Of a stretch of DNA of 64,000 bases, positions 17,783 through 26,367 are shown piece after piece. Position numbers and translations under genes: made by a program. The first letter of the stretch is position 1, and each line of letters starts with the position of its first letter. The notes under the pieces were generated by a model. It saw nothing but the letters and a program-made list of their open reading frames with translations, had not been told where the DNA came from and searched no databases. Source of the stretch: Kribbella antiqua (lineage in GTDB: Bacteria > Actinomycetota > Actinomycetes > Propionibacteriales > Kribbellaceae); contig NZ_SLWR01000009.1 in assembly GCF_004345665.1 (NCBI RefSeq), positions 62,001 to 126,000 on the forward strand, in the 5' to 3' direction.

Positions 17783-19593
17783 GCGTGCACCTCCTCGTCC
17801 TCCGCCGCGAGCAGCAGCCGGTACGCCGGTACGTCGGCCAGCAGCTCGTGATGTGTGCCTACGTGGGTGACCGTCCCGTTCTGGAGCAGGGCGACCTTGT
17901 CGGCCAGCATCACCGTGGACGCCCGGTGTGCGACCACGATGCCGGTGGTTTCGGAGAGCACGTTGCGCAGTGCCTCCTCGACCAGCGCCTCGGTGTGTAC
18001 GTCGAGGGCGGACAGCGTGTCGTCCAGCACCAGCACCGCCGGCTTGGCGAGCACCGCGCGGGCGAGCGCGAGTCGTTGCCGTTGGCCACCAGACAGGGAC
18101 ATGCCCTGTTCGCCGACCCGGGTGTCCAGGCCCCAGGGCAGCTCATTGGCGAACTCGGCCTGGGCGACCTGAAGGGCCTGCTGGACCTCAGCCTCGGTCG
18201 CGTCGGGGCGGCCGAGCGTGAGGTTCTCCCGGACGCTCATGGAGAACAGCGTCGGGTCGTCGAACGCGGATGCGACCGCACTGCGCAGCGACGGCAGAGT
18301 CAGGTCGCGGATGTCGTGGCCGTCGAGCGTGATGCGCCCGCCGGTCACGTCGTACAGGCGGGGGACCAGCGCGGTGAGCGTGGTCTTGCCTGATCCGGTC
18401 GCGCCGACCAGGGCGAGCGTCGTACCGGGGGCGAGGTCGAGGTTGACGTCGTGCAGGATGTCGGGGGAGTCCGGGGAGAACCGGAAGCTGACGTTCTCGA
18501 ACCGCAGGTGGCCGCGCGGGTGCTCCAGCTCCTCGGGTCCCGACTTGATGGTGGACCAGGTGTCCAGGATCTCGCTGATCCGGTCCGCCGCGGTCATCGA
18601 CTCCTGGGCCATCGCGAGGATGGCGCCGAGCGACGTGACCGGCCAGATCAGCGACAGCATCAGCGTGATGAAGGCGACCAGCGTGCCGAGGGTGATCGCC
18701 TCCCGGCCGACCGCGAGCGCGCCGAGCAGCAGCACGATCACCAGGGTCAGGTTCGGGATCACGCCCAGGAAGCTCCAGAACCTGGACGCCAGCCGGACCT
18801 TCGCCACCTCGCTGTCGTACAGCGTGACGGCGCCGTCGTCGAACTGCTGCTGGACGTGCTGACGCCGGCCGAACGCCTTGATCACCCGGAAACCGAGCGC
18901 CGACTCCTCGATCAGGGTGGCCAGGTCGCCCTGCTGGTCCTGGACCTGCCGGGAGATCACCAGGTACTTCTTCTCGAACCGCATCGAGACCACGATGATC
19001 GGCACCGCCGCCAGCAATACGACGACGCCGAGCGGCCAGTAGAGCCGGAGCAGCAGGAACGTGACGACCACCAGTTGCAGGATGTTCATCACCAGGAACA
19101 GCAGGCCGAAGCCCATGAACCGGCGGATGGTGGACAGGTCAGTCGTGACCCTGGAAAGCAACTGGCCGCTCTGCCAGCGGGTGTGGAACTCCATCGGCAG
19201 CGACTGCAGGCGGACGTACAGGTCATGCCGGAGCGTGGCCTCGAGGTCGCTGACCGTGCGGGACTGGGCCCAGCGGCGGACCCAGACGAGCAGTACTTCG
19301 GCGATGCTCAGTCCGAGGGCGAGGAACGCGAGCGGGACCAGCAGGTCGAGCTCGCGGCGGGTGACGGGGCCGTCGATGATGGCCCGGGTGACGAGGGGAA
19401 CGGTGAGGCTGACGGCGACACCCAGCGCGGCGGTGGAGAACATCAGCGCCAGGCGCCAGCGGTGTGGCCGGAGATAGGGGCGGAGCCGCCAGAGGTTGCG
19501 GCTGCGTTCGGGTGCTCGGGTGGTAGGGGCTGCGATAGAGGGCGCTTGGACAGGTCTCTCTGAGGGCATCTGGACGGGCGCACTTCCCATCAT
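17779..19593 (-). CDS. ABC exporter subunit with degenerate ATPase site
   Basis: 604 aa half-transporter, first gene of the pair. Six membrane helices follow a basic N-terminal tail. Its Walker A is GATGSGKTTL and signature LSGGQRQRLALARA, but the Walker B reads VLVLDDTLSALD: aspartate replaces the catalytic glutamate, as in one half of heterodimeric exporters of the TM287/288 or BmrCD type, where only one site hydrolyses ATP. The H-loop histidine is kept (VVAHRAST). Start ATG 19593 is the first of two adjacent ATGs; later starts near residue 30 are possible. Confidence 0.92.
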   Translation of the reverse strand: MMGSAPVQMPSERPVQAPSIAAPTTRAPERSRNLWRLRPYLRPHRWRLALMFSTAALGVAVSLTVPLVTRAIIDGPVTRRELDLLVPLAFLALGLSIAEVLLVWVRRWAQSRTVSDLEATLRHDLYVRLQSLPMEFHTRWQSGQLLSRVTTDLSTIRRFMGFGLLFLVMNILQLVVVTFLLLRLYWPLGVVVLLAAVPIIVVSMRFEKKYLVISRQVQDQQGDLATLIEESALGFRVIKAFGRRQHVQQQFDDGAVTLYDSEVAKVRLASRFWSFLGVIPNLTLVIVLLLGALAVGREAITLGTLVAFITLMLSLIWPVTSLGAILAMAQESMTAADRISEILDTWSTIKSGPEELEHPRGHLRFENVSFRFSPDSPDILHDVNLDLAPGTTLALVGATGSGKTTLTALVPRLYDVTGGRITLDGHDIRDLTLPSLRSAVASAFDDPTLFSMSVRENLTLGRPDATEAEVQQALQVAQAEFANELPWGLDTRVGEQGMSLSGGQRQRLALARAVLAKPAVLVLDDTLSALDVHTEALVEEALRNVLSETTGIVVAHRASTVMLADKVALLQNGTVTHVGTHHELLADVPAYRLLLAAEDEEVHA

Positions 19594-19711
19594 GCTCGAG
19601 TCTTTGGGGTCGCTACCGGAAAACCGCGCACTTTCCAGTATCGCTCAGTGGTAAGCGCTTGTCCTCCGAATTCCATTCCCTGCCGATGAATTACCGCTTC
19701 TTGCAATAGGC

Positions 19712-19741
19712 GAGCCCCGTGACCCTGCGGTGACGGGGCTC
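19712..19741. terminator. Hairpin terminator
   Basis: GAGCCCCGT (19712-19720) pairs with ACGGGGCTC (19733-19741), with an inner ACC/GGT pairing. It stands just downstream of a minus-strand coding remnant that ends at 19766. Confidence 0.7.
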
Positions 19742-19765
19742 ACAGTTATTGCGGATCGTGATGAA

Positions 19766-19981
19766 TCAAGCTCCCAGGAACGCCACTGCGTCGATGATCG
19801 CCGGGGCCGTCGAGGTGGAGACGATCTTGACCGCGCCGGTGCGGAAGGCGGTGACCGGCGCTCGAGCATCCACCGCTGGCTTGGGACGCGCGCTGGTTCG
19901 AGGAGCACGTGCCGTCCGTGTCCCGCGTCCGTACGTACGCTCGTGCTTCCCGGCGCCAGTCCCGTACGCCGGACATCCCAC
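19766..19981 (-). other. Possible C-terminal remnant of a lost gene
   Basis: The last 30 residues of this minus-strand frame (PVTAFRTGAVKIVSTS, APAIIDAVAFLGA) look like ordinary protein, and a terminator stands 25 nt after the stop. The upstream residues are low-complexity and have no start site. I do not recognise the family; it may be a relic or chance. Confidence 0.25.
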
Positions 19982-20106
19982 GGCCGGGGTGGATCCGGCC
20001 TGTCGCGCTTGAGCGCTTGCCGGGGTGTTTCGCGTGCAGTGAACAGCCTCTGCTGGGGGCGAACAGGCGTAGTCGCGCTGTTCCGCTGCGTGACAGGTTG
20101 CTGCGC

Positions 20107-21348
20107 ATGGCGTGGGTTGTGCGGGGCGAGTTCCGGAAGCTGTGGGTCGGTCAGCTGGTGTCGGCGTCGGGCAGTGCGATCACCACGGTCGCGCTGCCGC
20201 TGGTAGCGGTGGTGACCCTGCAGGCGTCAGCTGTAGAGATGGGGGTGCTGGCTGCGCTGACTCTGCTGCCGCACTTGCTCTTCGGCCTACCTGCTGGCGT
20301 TTGGGTGGATCGGTGGTCGCTGCGGCGGGTGCTGGTCGTGTCGGACGTGGGGCGTGCGGTGCTGCTTGGGTCGGTCCCACTGGCTGCGGCTGTCGGGTCG
20401 CTGCACATGTGGCAGTTGTACGTCGTCGCCGTACTGACTGGGGCGTTGACGCTGCTATCCGACACCGCGTCTATGACGTTGCAACCTGCACTGGTTCCGC
20501 GTGAGGACCTGATGCGGGCGAACAGCGCGGTCCTGCTCAACCTGAACATCGCGTCGACGGCTGGGCCTTCTGTGACTGGGTTTCTGGTGCAGGTGGTCAG
20601 TGCCCCGTTCGCGATCGTCTTTGATGCGGCGTCGTACGTGGTGTCGGCGGTGGCGTCGTACCTGATTCGTGAACCACCCCGTGGGCCGGCTGCTGGGCCT
20701 GGGGTGCAGTTGACGGCAGGTCTTCGCACGCTGTTCGGTCACCCGGTGCTGAGGCCCTTGGTCGTGTCCGCGACCATCGGTGCGATCGCCGGCTCGTTGC
20801 AAGGCCCGCTGGTCGTCCTGTACCTCGTCCGCGAACGCCACTGGCCGGCGGGCCTCGTCGGTGTCGCCATCACAGTGTTCGGCGTCGCGGCCGTGGCCGG
20901 CAGCCTCGTCGTACCGGCGTGGACGCGTCGCCTTGGCATCGGCCGCGCGTACATCTCCGGCCAGCTCCTGGCGTCTCTCTCCGGTGTCGCCCTGGCGCTC
21001 GGCGCCGGCCCCTTCATCTACCTCGGCCAGGCGCTCTCAGGCCTGGGCATGTCCCTCTTCGGCGTCCCCCAACGCACCGTTCGCCAGTCCCTAGCCCCGC
21101 CCCACCTCCTCGGCCAGGTCTCCGCCACCTGGCGAACCCTAGTAATAGGCGGCCAGTCCCTAGGAGCCCTAACCTCCGGCCTCCTAGCCACCACCATCGG
21201 CATCCGTCCCACCCTCATCCTCTCCACCTACGGCATCCTCACCGGCGCCCTAGTCGCCACCCTCTCCCCAATCCGCACCGTCCGCACCCTCCCCGAGCAA
21301 GCCGGTGACCCGGTTGCAGGCAAGGACGACAAGCAAGAAATCAGGTAA
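20107..21348 (+). CDS. MFS transporter (enterobactin-exporter-like branch)
   Basis: 413 aa with about twelve membrane segments. It opens EFRKLWVGQLVSASGSAITTVALPLVAV, a pattern shared by drug and siderophore exporters of the DHA3 type; the loop between segments 2 and 3 (GLPAGVWVDRWSLRRVLVVSD) is the MFS signature. The C-terminal tail is basic and polar. Start ATG 20107 gives a normal N-terminus; no strong ribosome-binding site is visible, so an upstream alternative start is possible. Base composition towards the 3' end shifts to a cytosine-rich style (many CCTA/CTAG codons). No regulator is adjacent. Confidence 0.85.
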   Translation: MAWVVRGEFRKLWVGQLVSASGSAITTVALPLVAVVTLQASAVEMGVLAALTLLPHLLFGLPAGVWVDRWSLRRVLVVSDVGRAVLLGSVPLAAAVGSLHMWQLYVVAVLTGALTLLSDTASMTLQPALVPREDLMRANSAVLLNLNIASTAGPSVTGFLVQVVSAPFAIVFDAASYVVSAVASYLIREPPRGPAAGPGVQLTAGLRTLFGHPVLRPLVVSATIGAIAGSLQGPLVVLYLVRERHWPAGLVGVAITVFGVAAVAGSLVVPAWTRRLGIGRAYISGQLLASLSGVALALGAGPFIYLGQALSGLGMSLFGVPQRTVRQSLAPPHLLGQVSATWRTLVIGGQSLGALTSGLLATTIGIRPTLILSTYGILTGALVATLSPIRTVRTLPEQAGDPVAGKDDKQEIR

Positions 21349-21639
21349 CAACCGCTGTCCTGGCGACAAGCGCCGACCTCGGCGGTCCGTGGCAAGACAT
21401 ACGTCTACGAAGCGGCGACCAAGCCGTACGATTCCGGCGCCAAGGCCGACCTGCAGGTGCGACCTCCCGGTGTGACCAGCTGGGCCGGCGCACGAACGAT
21501 CACGCTGCCGAGCACCGGCACCGCGCGATTCTCTTACGCCTTCTCCCGAATCGGGTACTGGCGAGTGCGCGTGTTCCGCGGCAGCACCGCGTTGCGCACC
21601 GGCGCCCCATCATCCGAAGTCGGAGTCTGGGTGCGCTGA
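21349..21639 (+). pseudogene. C-terminal fragment of a secreted Ig-like domain protein
   Basis: The frame is open from the stop of the MFS gene to 21639 but has no usable start. The product (GKTYVYEAATKPYDSGAK, WAGARTITLPSTGTARFSYAF, GYWRVRVFRGSTALRTG) is beta-rich and ends like the terminal Ig-like domain of actinobacterial surface proteins (RVRV...SSEVGVWVR). It is probably what is left after the 5' part was lost at the border of the accessory region. Confidence 0.45.
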
Positions 21640-21658
21640 GCCCTTCGCTTGTACGTCG

Positions 21659-22210
21659 TCAGCAGTCGGACGCTGGGGGCTCCCAACCCGTTGCCTGGGC
21701 CCAGTCGTCGGCGTGGTGGATGGTTTGCCAGATGAAGGGGGTCTTGGCTTCCACGTAGTCGGAGCGCTGGTCTGGGGCCGAGAACTCCTTGGCCAGGCGG
21801 TGCTTCAGGTCGGCGTACTTCTGGGCTTGGTCGGGGTGGGCGCGGAGGTACTCGCGGAACAGCAGGGCGAACTGCTCGGAAAAGGAGCCTGCGCGCCGGA
21901 CGTGGACGTGCGTACGGCGGGCGCCAAGCTGCTCGCGGAAGTAGCGCTTGGTGCGCTCGGGATTCTCCGGGCGGTGGACGAATCCGGCCCGCTCGATCGG
22001 CACCCGGAACGCGTCGAGCGGCTCGAACGACGCGACCGAAATCTGGATGTCGACAATCGGCTTCGCGTCGAGGCCAGGAACCGACGTCGACCCGATGTGG
22101 TCGATCCGAAGCGCCGTATCGCCAAGCTCCTGCCGCAGCCGCGCCCCGACCTCCGCGAACATCACCGGCCACACGTCGTCGTACCCGACAACAACAACAC
22201 CCTCACCCAT
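21659..22210 (-). CDS. GrpB family protein (UPF0157)
   Basis: 183 aa nucleotidyltransferase-like fold protein with the GrpB signature IDHIGSTSVPGLDAKPIVDI at about residues 36-55, plus RTHVHV and FREYLRAHPD later. The family is widespread and linked to CoaE in some fusions; its reaction is not established. It lies downstream of the ASCH gene on the same strand, separated by a short overlapping reading frame. It is the left-most intact gene of the accessory region. Confidence 0.85.
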   Translation of the reverse strand: MGEGVVVVGYDDVWPVMFAEVGARLRQELGDTALRIDHIGSTSVPGLDAKPIVDIQISVASFEPLDAFRVPIERAGFVHRPENPERTKRYFREQLGARRTHVHVRRAGSFSEQFALLFREYLRAHPDQAQKYADLKHRLAKEFSAPDQRSDYVEAKTPFIWQTIHHADDWAQATGWEPPASDC

Positions 22211-22338
22211 CCGGTCATCGTCGCACGGCGGATGCTCGCGGGGTTTGCGTCATCGGCCGGTGGTGGGATCCGCTGAGCCGTGGCCAGTACGTCGGTCAGT
22301 CGGCCCAGCGCGGCGTCCAGGTCGTTGCTACGCGCCAT
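22162..22338 (-). other. Short frame linking the ASCH and GrpB genes
   Basis: A 58-codon frame starts at ATG 22338, overlaps the end of the ASCH gene by 11 nt and runs 49 nt into the grpB-like gene. Only the first 40 residues (MARSNDLDAALGRLTDVLATAQ, helical) look protein-like. It may be a truncated gene or a coupling peptide. Confidence 0.25.
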
Positions 22339-22654
22339 GGTCGGGCTCGGTCACCTCGAACCGGACGAGGGTTAGTTGGTCGGTGGGTTCGAGGGTGGGG
22401 TAGTAGTCACGGAGGCCGGGGAGGAGTGCGGCGGCGTTGGGAAATCCGTCTTCTTGGGCTTCCTGGTCGGTGACTTCGGCAACGGACTTGGTGACGGTGG
22501 AGGTGATTCGGCCGGGAAGGGTGACTTCCTCGTCGAACTCGAACACGAGCAGCGCGGGACCGACCTCCACCGGGTCGTCGTATCGCATCGTGATCCGCTT
22601 CGTACCGGCCTGAACAGCGGGCAGATGACTAGCCCGAAATCGCAACTTCTGCAT
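22328..22654 (-). CDS. ASCH domain protein
   Basis: 108 aa. MQKLRFRASHLPAVQAGTKRITMRYDDPVEVGPALLVF followed by GRITSTVTKSVAEVT matches the ASCH (ASC-1 homology, PUA-like) fold, in which a small barrel binds RNA or modified nucleotides. ATG 22654 is preferred because a GGGAGGG site lies just upstream. Single-domain ASCH proteins often sit in mobile regions as stand-alone genes; the ligand here is unknown. Confidence 0.8.
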   Translation of the reverse strand: MQKLRFRASHLPAVQAGTKRITMRYDDPVEVGPALLVFEFDEEVTLPGRITSTVTKSVAEVTDQEAQEDGFPNAAALLPGLRDYYPTLEPTDQLTLVRFEVTEPDHGA

Positions 22655-22905
22655 CCCCCAACCCTCCCATCCGACCAGGGTGAACTCGCTTCTCGGCATG
22701 CCAGATGAAGGTCGGTCGGCTGGGTCAGGCGCTGGCTGGGAGTCGTCTGCGCTTCCTCGTGCAATCCTGCAAACCGACCGACACCACGCTCGATGCGTGA
22801 GCTTGCTGAAGCCCTCGGCGTTAACCGACCGCACGAGCACGACCACTGGTTGGGCCCGACCGCCTCGCCGGATACCGGGCGAGGTCGCCGTGGAACCATG
22901 CGTTC

Positions 22906-23154
22906 ATGACGTCGGGGTTTCCAGGTAAGCATTTCTCGATCGGTCTGCCGGAAGAGGCTGAGGATCAGTCCCTCACCGCTCTCTTCAGGCATGTCGCTGA
23001 CTCGTTGGCCGGGGAGGACCCAATCAGCATGGATGAGATGCTCGCGATCGGCTTCCAGACCGACCTGGGCGCCGATGGTGTCTTGCGTGGCTCTTTCACC
23101 ATTGTGTTCGACGACTCGGACTCCGAGACCGCCACTCCTGCGCCGTCCCCCTAA
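22906..23154 (+). CDS. Small acidic hypothetical protein, 82 aa
   Basis: Starts at ATG 22906 (MTSGFPGKHFSIGLPEEAEDQSLTALF) and ends in a proline/serine tail. The composition (acidic, with regular hydrophobic spacing in LFRHVADSLAGEDPISMDEML) is that of a real small protein, but I do not recognise it. The 250 nt upstream (22655-22905) hold no gene I can support. Confidence 0.45.
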   Translation: MTSGFPGKHFSIGLPEEAEDQSLTALFRHVADSLAGEDPISMDEMLAIGFQTDLGADGVLRGSFTIVFDDSDSETATPAPSP

Positions 23155-23821
23155 TGTGTGGGTGACAGGTTCCGGGCGGCAGTTGATGTCTTCCCCTCCC
23201 TCGGACCGGTCAGGCCTCCTATCAGGTCGACGCTACTGATGCCCGGGGCCTTCGCCGGCGCCACAGATCTACTCCTTTGATCGAACAGGGGCGAGGCGAC
23301 CCCGGTGACGCTCAGGCTTGATGCTTGCGGCGTTGTTTGAGCACGCTCGGCCAATCGTCCTCCGGTACTAACCTAGTCTCGCCCAGCACACGAGCGATCG
23401 CGTCGCACTGATGAGGGTCAAGGCGCCCCGGTTCGCGCGTACCCCTGAGCTTCAATCCGACCGGTCCGGGTAGCGACACCCCGCAGGACGTCGGCGGCGT
23501 CCACAACATCTGGCGGCCAGTCACCGCAGGCAATCGGTGTGTCGGTCTCGTACTTGCTCACGCCACGCATCATGTCGTTGCTTGTGTACGGCGACCTGCA
23601 TATCGATGTGGAGCTGATAGCGGACCGGTTCTTCGCAAGCGCCTGCTGGTACATGTGGGCAGACGACGAGCGCGACGCGATGCTCCGACCTGACAGACAG
23701 CCTCCGCCTGTTCGAACCAGGGTGCTGAGGAATGGTCACGGACGGGGACACGCCTGAAGCAGACCCGCCCTGGCGAGAAACCGGATAGCCCCGGCTGGAC
23801 AAGGCCGTTAGGTTCCCGTGC
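23155..23821 (+). other. Gap without a gene I can support
   Basis: Several short frames overlap on both strands. The best is a 73-codon minus-strand frame at 23312-23533 (GRLDPHQCDAIARVLGETRLVPEDDWPSVL) with a TTG start and no ribosome-binding site; it could be a fragment. The rest looks like decayed or intergenic DNA. Confidence 0.4.
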
Positions 23822-24235
23822 ATGATCGTTCGAAGTAACGACAGCCTCATCGATGCGGCCGTGGCCGTGCTGCATCCCCACCTTGTCGGTGATCGACTCT
23901 TCGGCGATGTGGCGTCGGCTCTCATCACTGACACCGGCAGCGTGTACGTCGGTGTATGTATCGACACCGCCTCCGGTACGGGATTCTGCGCCGAGCACGC
24001 TGCTATCGCGGCGATGGTGACTGCGCGGGAGTACAAGATCGCGAAGATCGTGGCCGTCTGGCGAGGCGAGGACGGTGGCCCGTTGCACGTTTTGCCGCCG
24101 TGCGGCCGCTGTCGGGAGTTCATCCGCCAGGTGGACGCGGCGAACCTTGATACCGAGGTGGTTCTGGGACGGCACCGAACGTCGAGGCTCCGCGAGCTCC
24201 TGCCAGCGACCGACTGGCCCGCGCCACTGGACTGA
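23822..24235 (+). CDS. Cytidine/blasticidin deaminase-like protein
   Basis: 137 aa zinc deaminase: the HxE motif is CAEHAAIAAM near residue 58 and the PCxxC motif is PCGRCRE near 94. Length and the single domain match cytidine deaminase and blasticidin-S deaminase relatives, which remove the amino group from free cytosine nucleosides or nucleoside antibiotics. The substrate cannot be chosen by eye. It is a stand-alone gene in the accessory region, typical of resistance or salvage cargo. Confidence 0.85.
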   Translation: MIVRSNDSLIDAAVAVLHPHLVGDRLFGDVASALITDTGSVYVGVCIDTASGTGFCAEHAAIAAMVTAREYKIAKIVAVWRGEDGGPLHVLPPCGRCREFIRQVDAANLDTEVVLGRHRTSRLRELLPATDWPAPLD

Positions 24236-24300
24236 GCGTTGCAGGAGCTTAGTTCTGCCGCCCCCTGAGACCGATTCGCGACACTTCCGGCAGGTGATCT

Positions 24301-24347
24301 GCGACAGTGTGGAAGCGCGGATGGCGGGATGAGAGTGCGTTCGCGCT
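24301..24347 (+). repeat. Dispersed palindromic repeat, copy 1
   Basis: Divergent copy ending GCGGGATGAGAGTGCGTTC; shares ATGAGAGTGCGT with the copies at 33018 and 35193. It stops 13 nt before the Nudix start codon. Confidence 0.45.
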
Positions 24348-24359
24348 TAGAGTGGCGCC

Positions 24360-24800
24360 ATGGTTGCCCGGATTCCGATCTCGGTCGCGGCACTTGTGCG
24401 CGACGGTCTCGTACTCCTGGTGCATCGTCACCCATCGCGTCGGCACTATCCCGACTGCTGGGACCTCGTCGGCGGACATGTCGAGGCGGGCGAGTTGCCT
24501 CACCAGGCCGTCAGTCGTGAATGCCTCGAAGAGCTCGGGGTCCACGTCCACGACCCCGTACCCTTCCCGATGACGGTCAGCGACCCGACGCTCGACATGC
24601 ACGCGTTCCTCGTCACGCGCTGGGACGGGGAACCTGTCAACGCCGCACCCGAGGAGCACGACGATCTTCGCTGGTTCCGGCCCAGTGATCTCGCGGACTT
24701 GAAGATGGGCCCAGCCAGCCTGTCGAGCATCCTGAGCGCCGTCCAGGCCGCGACTGTCAGGTCCGGAGGGCCTCGGGGTACCGGATCAGTCGCCCTCTAG
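24360..24800 (+). CDS. Nudix hydrolase
   Basis: 146 aa with an intact Nudix box at about residues 38-60: GGHVEAGELPHQAVSRECLE followed by ELGV, including the metal-binding REcxEE core. It should hydrolyse a nucleoside diphosphate linked to another group; the substrate is not predictable. TAGAGT at 24348-24353 lies 6 nt before ATG 24360, suggesting a leaderless transcript starting right after a dispersed repeat. Its last codons overlap the end of the convergent gene at 24786 by 15 nt. Confidence 0.9.
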   Translation: MVARIPISVAALVRDGLVLLVHRHPSRRHYPDCWDLVGGHVEAGELPHQAVSRECLEELGVHVHDPVPFPMTVSDPTLDMHAFLVTRWDGEPVNAAPEEHDDLRWFRPSDLADLKMGPASLSSILSAVQAATVRSGGPRGTGSVAL

Positions 24801-25115
24801 GTGGAGTTCAGTCGACGTTTCAGCCGCGCAACGTTCAGCCAGACGTCGGAGGCCGGCCAGCAACTCACGCTCCGGACCCGTGCTGGCGATGCCTAGCTCC
24901 TCGTTGACCTCGGCGATGAATTGCGGCATCTCCGCTGTGGTCAGGATTAGGTCGCCATACGGGTCCACGCGGCTCAGCATCGGCAGCTTGCTGCGCGCAC
25001 AGATCCCGGCGAACACGTCGTTCCCGTCTGGTGCGACGTCCACCTGAGTCAGCTGGCGGCGCTTCGAACTCGTCCCGGGCTGACTCACCTGCTTCAGCAC
25101 GACATCAACACCCAT
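24786..25115 (-). CDS. Hypothetical protein, 109 aa
   Basis: MGVDVVLKQVSQPG opens a small soluble protein with ILTTAEMPQFIAEVNEEL and a C-terminal helix rich in Glu/Ala/Arg (ERELLAGLRRLAERCAAET). I recall similar unnamed proteins in streptomycetes but no function. ATG 25115 is preferred to the upstream GTG-type start because the extra residues are not conserved in style. Convergent with the Nudix gene. Confidence 0.6.
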   Translation of the reverse strand: MGVDVVLKQVSQPGTSSKRRQLTQVDVAPDGNDVFAGICARSKLPMLSRVDPYGDLILTTAEMPQFIAEVNEELGIASTGPERELLAGLRRLAERCAAETSTELHLEGD

Positions 25116-25141
25116 GGCGACGTACCTTACTGGCCCCCGGA

Positions 25142-25240
25142 TCACGAGAAGCTGCGACGCCCCTGCTCTGCCAGTTCCTCGGCATCCAGCTTGAGCGCGG
25201 CGTCATAGTCGATCGCACCGGTGCGATCGACTCGACTCCG
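25142..25240 (-). other. C-terminal gene fragment next to a palindrome
   Basis: The frame ending at 25142 reads AIDYDAALKLDAEELAEQG and looks like the tail of a real protein, but upstream of 25240 the frame loses protein character and no start is present. The break coincides with a perfect 26-bp palindrome. Confidence 0.3.
25207..25232. repeat. Perfect 26-bp palindrome
   Basis: AGTCGATCGCACC followed directly by its exact reverse complement, with no loop. It could be an operator, a cruciform-forming site or the scar of a fold-back rearrangement. Confidence 0.7.
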
Positions 25241-25391
25241 TCGACGGTGCGGTGGGAGCGGACGTCGTGCGGGGCCTGTGCGCCCGTCTGCGGGCCTGGC
25301 CGGGCGGCTGGCACAGATGGCCGACCAGGCCGCGTTGTCGTGCGAGCGCCGGACGTTTCCCACGTCATGCCCGGATCGGCCCGACAACCGA

Positions 25392-25751
25392 CTACGACTC
25401 AGGTTGGTCAGGAGGTTGGTAGAGCGGATGGCCCGGGTTGTTGAACGGGTCGGGCGGCCGCCCTCCGGCCTGCCGTAGGCGCTCGGCCTTCGCCGGAGCC
25501 TCGCGGTTGTAGCGCTCTCGCGCCTCGGCCTCCGGGTCGTCCTGGTTGGGCTGGCCCGCGGCACGGTGAGTGGATGAGCGACGATCAGCCGGGTCGATGT
25601 CTGGCCACAGCCGCCAGTCGATGCTGGGATCCAGGTCGGCGGGCGGCTCGGGCCAGACCATATCCGGGGGTATCTCCTTGTAGACGAAGGTCCCATCGGG
25701 TAGGTCAGCCATGAACATGCGGCGCCCCTCGGGCGCAGGGTCGGCGCTCAT
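25392..25751 (-). CDS. Hypothetical protein, 119 aa
   Basis: MFMADLPDGTFVYKEIPPDMVW near the N-terminus, then a proline/aspartate-rich stretch and a charged helix (EAEARERYNREAPAKAERLRQ) ending in a proline-rich tail. It resembles small proteins of unknown role found next to toxin-like or contact-dependent genes, but I cannot place it in a family. ATG 25751 (MSADPAPEG) is the chosen start; an internal ATG 25715 is possible. Confidence 0.5.
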   Translation of the reverse strand: MSADPAPEGRRMFMADLPDGTFVYKEIPPDMVWPEPPADLDPSIDWRLWPDIDPADRRSSTHRAAGQPNQDDPEAEARERYNREAPAKAERLRQAGGRPPDPFNNPGHPLYQPPDQPES

Positions 25752-25771
25752 CTGTCCACCATAGGCCCGGG

Positions 25772-26093
25772 TCAGTCGAGGTCGGGGATGTAGTCCAACT
25801 CGCGTACGCCCGGCCCGGCCGCGAGCAATGCAGCGGGCACACCTTCAAGCCCCCCGCGGCGCCCACTCCACCGGAGGGTTGGTTGGTGTGGTGGAACAGC
25901 GGATGCGCTTGTTGCGCACGACAACGACCTCCGGGCTCAGGACCTCGATCCTGCACGGGTCGCCGGCCGCGAACCGCTTCGCGGCCTTCCAGACCTCTGG
26001 CACGACGATGACCGTCTCGACCGGCATGGCCGGACGGCGCTTGGCGGTACGCCACCCGGCCGCGTCCGAGACCTGGAACTCCTTCCGGGTCAT
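25772..26093 (-). pseudogene. Hypothetical gene with a one-base frameshift in a poly-G run
   Basis: The first frame reads MTRKEFQVSDAAGWRT, MPVETVIVVPEVWKAAKRF and VEWAPRG, then hits a stop. If one G is removed from the run of six G (minus strand, near 25855) the frame continues GGLEGVPAALLAAGPG and VRELDYIPDLD to a stop at 25772. Both parts have normal protein character, so a single-base slip, either in the genome or in the sequence, is the simplest explanation. Function unknown. Confidence 0.55.
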
Positions 26094-26186
26094 CACGACC
26101 GCGCCTGCCTCGGGGCGTGCGGCGAGTCGCCTCTACCGATCAGCCGCCTGGTTGGGCCGAATACTGGTCTGGCGTCGGGAGAAGGG

Positions 26187-26216
26187 TACGCGGACAGCGG
26201 CATGTGGGTGCGCACG
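26187..26216 (+). repeat. Dispersed palindromic repeat, partial copy
   Basis: GGACAGCGGCATGTGGG matches the right half of the copy at 38675. The surrounding 270-nt gap (26097-26367) has no gene. Confidence 0.4.
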
Positions 26217-26367
26217 CGACCGCATCCAAGACCGTCTCCTCCGAGTGGCAGTGGGAGCGGCTGTTCAGCCGCAGCGAGCTCTGCGGATCCCCACGCCCAC
26301 CGTTTGTGGGCTCTCGGCCCCTGGTCGGGTTCAGCTGCCATGGGCCGCCCAGCGGGATCTCGGCTGT

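Noticed and set aside
19625..19665. tRNA-like piece GCTCAGTGGTAAGCGCTTG
   Set aside because: A D-arm-like stretch is present but no T arm or acceptor stem follows; likely chance or an old relic.
22680..22920. Short plus-strand frame MRELAEALGVNRPHEH near 22794
   Set aside because: Only 38 codons, no ribosome-binding site and no family; not distinguishable from chance.
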